This document shows positions 11,601 through 23,600 of a stretch of 64,000 nucleotides of DNA, piece by piece (position 1 is the stretch's first letter; each line of letters opens with the position of its first letter). Location: assembly GCA_964019695.1 (NCBI GenBank), contig OZ026530.1:29618690-29682689 (forward strand), read 5' to 3'. Below the pieces are notes generated by a model. That model searched no databases. It had not been told where the DNA came from and saw only the letters and a program-made list of their open reading frames with translations. The stretch comes from Loripinus fragilis (lineage: Eukaryota; Mollusca; Bivalvia; Lucinida; Lucinidae). The position numbers and the translations under genes were made by a program.

Positions 11601-14600
11601 AAAATGCGGCAACCAGCAAGATACAGTAGTGGCCAAACTACATCACAGAACTAGGGGGAGCGCAGTGGCTCAGTGGTAGGGTGCTTGACTCGAGACCGAG
11701 GGGCCGTGGGTTCAAGCCTCACTGATGTCACTGCGTTGTGGTCCTTGAGCAAGACACATTTATCCTAGCTTAGTACTGGTTCAACCCAGGAAGACCCGTC
11801 CCTGTTTAACTTAAAGATTGTTGATGGGACGTAAAGAATCAAATCAAACAAAAAGCAGAACTAGGGAAATATACAATTGTATATGTTAACTCTTTCCTTC
11901 ATGAATATTCATGCTAGGATCCACTCACAAGAATGATTATATATAAATAAACTTTCATGTTGATACATAGAACAAAGAAATTACATGTCAGGTCCTCTAT
12001 TGTAGGATCAGATATCATATTTCTACAAGCAAACAGAGTTGACCCTGATCAGGCAGCTCTAGAGCTGCCTGATCTGGGTCTGCTCTGTTTGCAAAAGTGT
12101 TAAAAGGCATTGCTATGAGGTAAAGGGTTAAGGAATCACAGGTTACAATTAGCAGTGCAGTCCCTAAATAACACATATTGTTATAACACAGCTCTGGATA
12201 TAATCTGGTCATGTTGTGGTTCTCAAATTCTTTTAACCATGGAATTTTATAGAGGAATTACAGGAAAAAGACCATGACACATGTTAAAATTGATGGATAT
12301 TGAAGAAAACAGCCCAGTTTTAAGCTCAAAAGTTTTGCTTAGCTGTACAGTTGATTCATATATTGATTTCTCTGTTTCAGAAATTTTACGTATGCCCTTC
12401 ATCTGGAGGCCCTGAACACACTTCTAGTCTTACTGTCAGTACAGATGTTTCAGCCACAGCCGGCGAGTAAATTTCGCATATTCCAGTATATTATGCAGGG
12501 AAAATGGTAGGTTGTAACAGGACTTTAGTTAAGAGTTCGTGACGAAAATTTAGTTTTCTTATATCTGAATCAAAACATATGTTGTGGGTACTCAAAAGAA
12601 CCGTCTCACATTTGTTAAAATTGATCGGTAAGAAAATATTTACAATTTTACTCTAAAATTTTTGGTTTATCTAAACCTGTGTTGTAAGAATTTACATTTA
12701 TCCAACTCTTCTCTGGGAGCACAGTGGCTCAGTGGTAGAGTGCTTGACTTGAGACTTAGGGGCTGTGGGTTCTAGCCTGACTGGCATTACTGTGCTGTGT
12801 CCTTGAGCAAGACACATTAATTCTAGCTAAGTACTGGTTCAACCCAGGAAGACCTGTCCCGGCATAAATGTTGGTAGCGCAGTGGCTCAGTGGTAGAGTG
12901 CTTTACTCGAGACTGAGGGGCCACTGGTTCCAGCCTCACCAGCGGCACTGTGTTGTGTCCTTTAGCAAGACACATTTATCCTTGCTTAGTACTGGTTCAA
13001 CCCAGATAGACTGGTCCCGACATAGCTGAAAAGTTGTTGACTGGGGTATAAAGAATCAAATCAAACAAAAACAAACAAACAAACTCTTCTCAACAGGCCC
13101 AACATGAGAGTGTGTAATTAAAAAAATAATATACCAATTTCTCAAACAAAACAAATGTCATATGCTGTCATAATTTAGGCAGAATGAATAATAAACTGTC
13201 GGAGGTCCTTTCAATTGTTCTGTCCTCAGCCATAACTTAGTAAGAAATGAAGGGACTTAAATGAAACTTATACTAAGTATATATACTGACTGACAAAAGA
13301 AATGCTGCATCTATATTCAAAGTCATGTTGTATACTTTTTTATATATGAGGTAATAAATATGGAATACTTTTCATTTTAATGGCATATTTGTGTTGTACC
13401 TCAAAATGTTCTTACTTACTTACTTAATCCTGGTTTGATATTGAGACTTCAAATAATTTCCCAATTTGTGGGGTAAGCTGCAGTTGGATTGTCTTTCTCA
13501 CACCAGATCTGCAGGCTTATCTGTTCTGGGGATCAATGTCTTCTAGGTCGCACTGATTTCATGCACTTTAACATTTACTTGATTGATTGACCTTCTAACA
13601 TTTCAGTTCAATACATGCGGGTTTAATGGTGAAGACGTTATTACGGAACTTTATCAATCAGGAGAAATGTCCCAGTGAACTGTACAAGAATACGACAGAC
13701 AGTGTCAGTGCAATAGCTAGTGCCACAGCATCATTGGCTTGTAAGTTTTTTGCTTTTTTAGTCCATCAGGGTTCACACATGCTTGAAAAGTACTTGAAAT
13801 TAGAGAACTTTCTTGAAAAGTCCTTGAAATATAAATCTGCCTTGAAAAGTACTGGAAAATCACTAAAAGGCTTTGAAAAGTCCTTGAATTCTACTATTTT
13901 CTGTAGGACTTTGCACTGTTGATAGAGACCGAAATCAGTATAAAATTGTTGTACCTTTATTTGGTGCAGCATATGCTGCACCAAATGTAGGGACAACAAT
14001 TTTATATTAATTTTCCAGTACTAATGTCTCCATTATCTCAGTCTAGCATTTCTGGAGAATTTTAACAATTCGATCAGTATTTGTCAGTAACATTAAGTCC
14101 TTGAAAACTGTAGGAGAGGTTTTTAGAAGTCCTTGAAAAGTCCTTGAATTTTACTCATACTTTCCTGTTTGAGTCTTGTCCATGATGTACTGGTCCATGG
14201 TTAGCGTTAACCCTGTGTATTCTGATGGATTTTCTCATACATATAGATACAATAAGTATGGGGTTGTCCATTTTGCACTTTTAGGGGTCAAAGCTAGAAT
14301 CTTCTGAATTATGATGTATTTTTGTCAATGAAGGTTGTTTTTTAATATCAGCAAACAGTGCAGACCCTTATGAAATTCAGCATTATGCTCAATGAGACGG
14401 TTCTTTTGAGTACCCCAAACACATGTTTAAATTAATGGGTAAGAAAATAATTAAAATTTTGCACAAATAAAATTTCCTTATCTGGACCTAGGCCAGAGTT
14501 GATTCTAGGCTGCGGGAGTGTGATAATCCCGCTATTTTTGCAATATTGGCCCAAAATTTCAAGCTCCCTGCTTAGCTACTTCCTCACTGTGCCAAGATTT

Positions 14601-17600
14601 GGCGCATTTCTGGTAATCTTGTGCGTTTTTTGGTCATTCTATTTTTGCATTTCAGCACCTTTATTCTATTCTATTCGTTTAATTCCCTTAATTTCCGCCA
14701 ATCTGTCCTTCTGGCGAAAATTGATGACTATTGGTTGATTCTGAATTGGGCATTTCTACTTTCGCTTTTACCAAAATGGCTGTCTCATTTGCCAAATAAG
14801 ATGCAGAAATCTGATAATGTGTATGTGCAAACATGCGCACAGGAACCTGAAACTACAGACTAAAACACAGCTGTACCTCGTTTGGCCCACAGCAAAAAAA
14901 GATTGAGTGCATCATGATATTCCAAGACCACGAATGGCCTGGCAGGGAAATTACTATTTCTGAGGAATATTAATTAAATTGTTCTCAACCAACCATGGTC
15001 ACATAAGGACAAGGTATGTGCCATTTAGGTAATATATCTATTTTCCAAAAATCTATCATTCTGGAGAAGAGGGTGCTCTGATACCATTTGTTTATATTCA
15101 AATCAGATAGTATAGATACCCCTTCCACTCTTCTCCCTCTGTCTTTTGCCAACACTTTTGAAGGCCAGGGTTATTGTGGTTTCGGGTGCACAGAACAGCC
15201 CAGCGCTTTAGGACAACCCCTGCTCGATTTTTTTAGGTGTGGACTTAGTTAGGTGTGGACTTAGTTTTTTTAAGGGGTGAAACGGTGGTTGGCATTGTTT
15301 GTTTTTAGCTCACCAGAGCCGAAGGCTCAGGGTGAGCTTATAGTATGGGACTTGAGCTGGCATCTGTGAGTCCGTCCGTGCGGCCGTCCGTGCATCCACA
15401 CTTTCAAACATGAATATCTCCGAGACCAGCTGGCCAATCATAATCAAATTTCATCAGAAGCATCATTGGGGTACGGGATTGACTGCATTAGGTTTTAGGC
15501 TAGATCGGATCAGAACTCTGGTTTCCATGGCAACAGATAGCTCCCATAGGGTTATAATGGGGAAAATCTTGTGACCACTCTAGCTCCTTCATTTTTGATT
15601 TGTTCTTCTTTATTCTTGCAGGTACAAGGACAACCATAAAAACTCGAATGGGTTCGAAATTCGGCAGGATCCGACCAGGGACTTATGAGTTAGCTGCCCT
15701 TGAGCGTCTGGAAAAATCCCCATAGACTTATAATGGGAAAAATGTTGTGACCACTCTAGTACCTTCATTTTTGAATGGATCTTCTTTATTCTTGCAGATA
15801 ACAAGACCAATCATAAAAGCTTGGATGGGTATGAATTTCGGCAAGATTCCATCACTGACTTCGGAGTTAGCTGCCCTTGAGCGTCAGAAAAATTAATGAA
15901 TAATGTTGTGACCACTCTAGCTCCTTCATTTTTGATTGGATCTTCTTCATTCTTGCAGGCAGCAAGTAAACCCATAATATCTCGGATGGGTTCGAAATTC
16001 AGCAGGATCCGACCAGGGACTTATGAGTTACCTGCCCTTGAGCGTTTGGAAAAATCCCCATAGACTTATAATGGGAGAAATATTGTGACCACTCTAGTGC
16101 TTTCAATTTTGAATGGATCTTCCTCATTCTTGCATACAATAAGGACAACTATTAAAGCTTGGACGAGTTTGAATTTCGGCAAGATTCCATCACGGACTTT
16201 GGAGTTAGCTGCCCTTGAGCGTCAGAAAAATTAATGAATAATGTTGTGACCACTCTAGCTCCTTCATTTTTGATTGGATCTTCATTTTTGCAGGCAACAA
16301 TTAAACCCATAATATCTCGAATGGGTTTGAAATTCAGCAGGATTCGACCAGGGACTTATGAGTTACCTGCCCTTGAGCGTTTGGAAAAATCCCCATAGAC
16401 TTATAATGGGAGAAATGTTGTGACCACTCTAGTTCTTTCAATTTTGAATGGATCTTCCTCATTCTTGAATACAATAAGAACAATTATTAAAGCTTGGATG
16501 AGTTTGAATTACGTCAAGATCCAATCACACATTTTGGAGTTAGCTCCCCTTGAGCATCTTAAAAACTAATGAATAATGTTGTGACCACTCTAGCTCCTTC
16601 ATTTTTGATTGGATCTTCTTCATTCTTGCAGGCAGCAAGTAAACCCATAATATCTTAGATGGGCTCGAAATTCAGCAGGATCCGACCAGGGGCTATGAGT
16701 TACCTGCCCTTGAGCGTTTGGAAAAATCCCTATAGACTTACAATGGGAGAAATATTGCAACCACTCTAGTGCTTTCAATTTTGAATGGATCTTCTTCATT
16801 CTTGCATACAATAAGGACAACTATTAAAGCTTGGATGAGTTTGAATTTTGTCAAGATCCCATCACATAATTTTATTTTGGAGTTAGGTCCCCTTGAGCAT
16901 CTTAAAAATTAATGAATAATGTTGTGACCACTCTAGCTCCTTCATTTTTGATTGGATCTTCTTCATTCTTGCAGGTAACAAGGACAACCATAAAAGCTTG
17001 GATGAGTTTAATTTAAAGTAGAACCAACCTTAGACTGTGGAGTTAACTTCCCTTGAGCATCATAAAAAATCTGCATAGACTTACAATGGGAGATCTGTTG
17101 TGACCACTCTAGCTCCTTCATTTTTGAATGGATCTTCCTCATTTTTAGGTAACAAGGAGTTTGAATGAGTTTGATTTTCCGCCACACCCATCCACCAGCT
17201 ACAGAGTTAGCTGCCCTTGAGCATCTAAAATATAACTATATAATGTTGAGACTACTCTAGCACCTTCATTTTTCATTTGTTTTTTTTTCATCCCTGTAGG
17301 TTACCAGGACATACATAAAGGTATGGATGAGTTTGAATTTCGATCAGATCCCATAACTGACTACGGAGTTAGCTGCCCTTGAGTATCTGAAAACTACACT
17401 TTCATCAGGTTTCCAATGCAAGTTTTATTCAGATCTTTTTAATACTTGCAGATAACTAGAACCGGCATATTATCTTATGTTTTTGACTTAATTTCTGGTC
17501 ACTGTCTCAAGTTCAGAGTTATCTGCCTTTGAGCATCTTAAATTATGGTGTCTCCAAACATTATGCTTGCTCCATTGTGAGCGATCGTTGCCCATTGGGC

Positions 17601-20600
17601 TACTTGTTTTAGAAAAACACCATTACCAATTTGATTTGCAGGTTGGCCCCCTTTTGGGAACACAAGGGGGGGAGTTAGCCCCTTCTGGAAAAATCCTAGA
17701 ATCAACTCTGTATTCATTCTAATGTCTAACTATTTCTGGCAGTATAGCCGGGATATACTGTCCCAAATATCTAATGTTATCCAATCAAACGTCATGTTAC
17801 ATTTATAAGTACATTAGAATTATAATTTTGTGTCATAAAGATAAAATTGGCCTTGAGAAAACCTGTCTTTGGGGTTTATGAACACAGGCGCAGACCAGCC
17901 TGCGCATCCCCAGGTGCTCAACAGAACCGTCTCAATGAGACGGTTCTGTTAAGCACCCAAAGCATATGCTAAAAATAATGAGTAAGAAAATATTAACAAT
18001 TTTTTGCAGGATTATTTTTTATATATCTAGACCTGTGGAGGCCCAAATGGGAATGTTTTCTTTTTCAGCAAGTCTTTGGTCTGTGGTCACCCTAGGAATG
18101 GCAAATTCACCACAAGGCAAGAAGCCAGAAGAGGAATTCAGTGAAACATTATTAGCCAATCAGAGCCTCTTATTTCTGTTAGTGCTGGCCAATCACTGTA
18201 CTAGTGATAGAGGCTTGAAAAACCCCTACAGGGACGCCTTGTTCTCATTCACAAATTCACAAGGTAGGGGATATTTATTAGTTTTTATCTCTTGTATGCT
18301 GGGTATTTTTTGTTTGTCGTCTGCCGTCTTTTTCAAAATTAACTTTTTCAAATATTCTTTCTGGAACACTATCAGAGTGTCAAACATTTTGAATCCAGAT
18401 CAGGCCCGACATTTTGTCGAGCCTGATTTGGGTTTAAACTGTTGACAAAGATCAGCAGCAGACGGCAAAATTTGCTGCTGACCGGCAGAGTTGGAGAATT
18501 CAGTGAAACATTATTAGCCAGTCAGAGCCTCTTATTTCTATTAGTGCTGGCCAATCACTGTACTAGTATCAGGGGCTTTAAAAATCCCTATAGGGATGCT
18601 TTGTTCTCATTCACAAATTTACAAGGTAGGGGATATTCTTTGGTTTTTATCTCTGAGTAATTTTTCATGTTATTTTTTGTTGTCTGCTGACATTTTTCAA
18701 AATTAACCATTTCAAAAAATTCCTTCAGGAACACTTTCAGAGTGTCCACTGGTTGAATCCAGATCAGGACGAACATTTTGTCGGGCCTGATCTAGGTCCA
18801 AACTATTAGCAAAGATCAGCAGCAGATGACAAAATTCGCTGCTGGCAGTCAAAGAGTTAGAGATATTTAACACCTGTTTCATGCCAGTCATGACTTATGT
18901 AGTCTGCTCTCTTGGATGCTTATGTTGTTTAGTAGCCTATATTGCAAACAATATGAACCCTGATCAGACTGCTCCCAAGGAGCAATCTGATCAGGATTCA
19001 TAGCGTTTTCTTCCATGATAAAATATAGTCTGAAGTGCACTTGCAAATATGCAGCAGATGTAAAAAGCAGACAACATTTTCAGAACAAAGAAATATTGGC
19101 GGGACTGACTCTCTCTGTCTCTCTTTATACAGATCAGTCATCGGCTGCACCGACCATGACACTGGCAACTATTAAAATAGACTTTACAGATCTTTATAAA
19201 ACTTTGTGTACAACATCACTGTCACTATATGTTCTCTCTTTATACAGATCAGTCTGCAGCTTTACCAACCACAGCATTAGCAACATTAAAAATAGAATTT
19301 CCAGATCTTTATAAAACTTTGTGTACCGCTCAACTTAAACAATATATTCTCTCTTTTTACAGATCAGTCTGCGGCTTTACCAACTACAGCATTGGCAACA
19401 TTTAAAATAGACTTTACAGAACTTTATAAAACTTTGTGTACCGCTCCACCTAAACAATATATTCTCTCTTTATACAGATCAGTCTGCGGCTTTACCAACC
19501 ACGGCACTGGCAACTTTTAAAATAGACTCTACAGATCTTTATAAAACTTTGTGTACAGCTCCACTTAAACAATATATTCTCTCTTTATACAGATCAGTCT
19601 GCCGCTGCACTGACCACCGCACTGGCAACTTTTAAAATAGACTTTACAGATTTTTATAAATTTTTGTGTACCGCTCCACTTTAACAGTATATTCTCTCTT
19701 TATACAGATCAGTCTGCGGCTGCACCGACCACAGCATTGGCAACTTTTAAAATAGACTTTACAGATCTTTATAAAACTTTGTGTACCGCTCCACTTAAAC
19801 AATATATTCTCTCTTTATACAGATCAGTCTGCGGCTTTACCAACCACGGCACTGGCAACTTTTAAAATAGACTCTACAGATCTTTATAAAACTTTGTGTA
19901 CAGCTCCACTTAAACAATATATTCTCTCTTTATACAGATCAGTCTGCCGCTGCACTGACCACCGCACTGGCAACTTTTAAAATAGACTTTACAGATTTTT
20001 ATAAATTTTTGTGTACCGCTCCACTTTAACAGTATATTCTCTCTTTATACAGATCAGTCTGCGGCTGCACCGACCACAGCATTGGCAACATTTAAAATAG
20101 ACTTTACAGATCTTTATAAAACTTTGTGTACCGCTCCACTGTCACTATATGTTCTTTCTTTAATACAGATCAGTCTGCTGCTTTACCAACCACAACATTG
20201 GCAACATTTAAGATAGACTTTACAGATCTTTATAAAACTTTGTGTACCGCTCCACTTAAACAATGTATTCTCTTTTTATACAGATCAGTCTGCGGCTTTG
20301 CCAACCACAGCATTGACAACATTTAAAATAGACTTTACAGATCTTTATAAAACTTTGTGTACAGCTCCACTTAAACAATTTATATTCTCTTTATACAGAT
20401 CAGTCAGCGGTTGCACCAACCACAGCACTGACAATGTTTAAAATAGACTTAACAGATCTTTATGAAATGTAGTATACAACATCACTGACACTATGTGTTC
20501 TTTCTTAATACAGATCAGTCTGCGGCTTTACCAACCACAGCACTGGCGACATTTAAAATAGACTTTACAGATCTTTATAAAACTGTGTGTACAACATCAC

Positions 20601-23600
20601 TGACACTTTATGTTCTCTCTTTATACAGATCAGTCAGTGGCTGCAACAACAACAGCACTGCAACTTTTAAAATAGACTTTACAGAACTTTATAAAACTTT
20701 GTGTACAGCATCACTGACACTATATATTCTCTCTTTATAAAGATCAGTCTGCGGCTTTACCAACCACAGCGTTGGCAACATTAAAAATAGAATTTACAGA
20801 ACTTTATAAAACTTTGTGTACATAACTGACACTCTATATTCTCTCTTTATAAAGATCAGTCAGCTGCTGAACCAACCATAGACTAGCACTGGCAACATTT
20901 AAAACAGACTTTCCAGATCTTTATAAAACTTTGTGTATCACTCCACTTAAACAATATATTCTCTCTTTATACAGATCAGTTAGCGGCTCACCAACCACAG
21001 CATTTGGCAACATTTAAAATAGACTTTACAGATCTTTATAAAACTTTGTGTACCGCTCCACTCAAACAATGTAGTCTCTCTTAATAGGGGTGCAACGATA
21101 CGCCAAAAAGCGTATTGCGATATATTGCGATATGCAAAACCCGTATTGCGATACATATTGCGATACACCTGGTATCTTTATTTCTGTCTATTACTGCCCC
21201 TAGTTCAGAATTATAATATAATTCAAGGGTCATGAAATTGGCATCTATTACACACTGTCATATTTTCAGCTACTCCTTCTGTCCCTCGGCTTCCTTTCAA
21301 GGAGAAATGATCGTAATTGTGCCTTCCATTTTAGATATTTCACTATAATAATTCACGATTGTCTGTCCGCCATCTTTTTTGAAACCGAAAGTAGCTGTTT
21401 CCTGTTGGTCTAATTTGTGACACGAACGTATATTTACAAGTTTTAACAATAAAGCGTCAGTATTTGAAAAGCGGAAATAACTTGAAGGGGTGGATAGAAA
21501 ATGTGTAAAATATTCATAAACAATATGTTATGGCTCGCATTGATGTCTGTCATACAGAATAAACATCTTCCACTGCTTGAAAGTCGGCGATATGCTGTTA
21601 GACACAGTCGACGTTTGTGTAGTTCGTGTCAGGAATTATACCACAGCATCTTTTTTTTCCTTTATTTTTAATGCTTCCGGTTTTGAAAACGACCCGATTT
21701 TTGGGCAATTTTAAAGCCAATAATGGATATTTTCTTGCAAATTTTAGATGAAAACTGGCTTGATGACACATAGAGAAGGCTCTGTATCGGTACGGCCAAA
21801 AGTGTATCGCGATGCGATATTTATTAAGAGTAAACCGCGGTTTACCGGTATATCGGTATATCGTTGCACCCCTATCTCTTAATATAGATCAGTCAGCGGC
21901 TTTACCAACGACAGCACGGGCAACATTTAAAATAGACTTTACAGATCTTTATAAAACTTTGTGTACCGCTCCATCTAAACAATGTATTCTCTCTTTATAC
22001 AGATCAGTCTGCGGCTTTACCAACCACGGCATTGGCAACATTTAAAATAGAACTTCCAGATCTTTATAAAACTTTGTGTACCGCTCCACTTAAACTATAT
22101 ATTCTCTCTTTATATAGATCAGTCTGCTGCTTTACCAACCACGGCATTGGCAACTTTTAAAATAGACTTTACAGAACTTTATAAAACTTTATGTACAACA
22201 CTAAAAGATGACCAAACAACCTTACTACTATACCTGCTGATTCATAGAAATGTTCAAATGAAGGCGTTTATTCTGTCCAGGACTAACATAGACCAACTGG
22301 TAAGATTTTATCTTTACCTAATAAAGAACTCACCCCTATAAGCACTCTTTGGGCATAGCTTTTTCAGAATTCTAATTTGAAAAACAGTGTAGATTCAGAT
22401 CAGCTGGCTTCTGAAGAAGCCAGCTGATCAGGATCCACACTTTTTACATCCATCCGATGATTTTTTATAATTAATGAAATTACACCATTCGATACTGAAA
22501 ATGAAATTTCTTATGGTGTAAACAGCTTGTAAAGTATGATGTGTGTTTATTAGACCATGTGGGTATATTGTGTGCAACTCTGAAAGATGACCAGACAACC
22601 TTAGTACTATACCTGCTGATTCATAGAAATGTTCAAATGAAGGAGTTTATTCTGTCAAGGACTAACATAGACCAACTGGTAAGATTTTTTCTCACACACC
22701 AGATCATGATTTCCGTTGTTTTAACCCATGTCTCACATACCAGTACCAGCCCTTGGGAAAGATAAAAACCAACAGTGACATGTCGGTTGCACGTCGATCT
22801 GTGGCATCATTGTAATGCAAAAATGACGTCACCATGTCACATCTCAGCATATTTAGGATCTTCTGGAAATCTTTTTCATGTTATTTCAATATAAAATGAG
22901 GTGACCAAGAAAAAGAATCCATTATTGGTGTGAAGATTGGATAGAAAAATTCGTTCCTCACGATCACTGTCTGTCATCACTCGGCAAGCCTCATGATGCC
23001 AATCGGTGATACTCGGAACAGATTTTTCTATCCCACCCTCATACTCATGATAGATTCTTATATTCTTGCACACCGGTTAAGGATATCTGAGATTTTACCC
23101 TGGGATAGAAAATCTTATCTTACCCATGCTATCTTACCCAGGCTGTCACGTGATGGGTTCATACATTTGTTGTATTTGAACTCACACACATGGTCGTCAA
23201 GTGACGTCATTGTTATGTTTAAGTGACGTCATCATGTGAAATTGCATCTTAGCATATTCAGGGACTTCAGGAAGCTTATTTTAAAATATGAAAAAAGGGG
23301 TGAGCAAGAAAAAAGAATTCATTATTCGTATGAGGATAGAATAGAAAAATCCATCCCTCGCGATCACCGTTTGTCATAGCTCGGCAAGCCTCGTGATGCC
23401 AATCGGTGATACTCAGAACGGATTTTTCTATCCTACCCTCATACTCATGATAGATTCTTATAATCTTTATCCAATATCGTAATCAACCTTATAAGTACAC
23501 TGTGTCCGTAACATTTTCAAAATTGCCATACCTTCTTCTGAAAACAGTGTATATCCAGATCAGCTGCTTTCTGAAAAAGGCAGCTGATCAGGATCCACAC

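Larger units (their letters stand above)
18134..18857 (+). repeat. Tandem duplication of ~362 bp: end of exon w5 plus donor plus FB-1 MITE
   Basis: Copy 1 is 18134-18495 and copy 2 is 18496-18857. Each starts at GAATTCAGTGAAACATTATT inside the exon, crosses the donor GTAGGGGATATT and contains one FB-1 element. Copy 2 therefore presents a second donor at about 18626 and an exon tail without its 5' part or a good acceptor. The MITE was in the intron before the duplication. Confidence 0.88.

Noticed and set aside
18491..18630. Second functional copy of DYM exon w5
   Set aside because: It lacks the first 65 nt of the exon and a credible acceptor in phase. Inclusion would break the frame.
19099..22117. 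Tandem 115-bp units as a set of mutually exclusive alternative exons
   Set aside because: The units have an acceptor but no donor, the period breaks frame, and reading on gives stops. They are junction copies, not complete exons.
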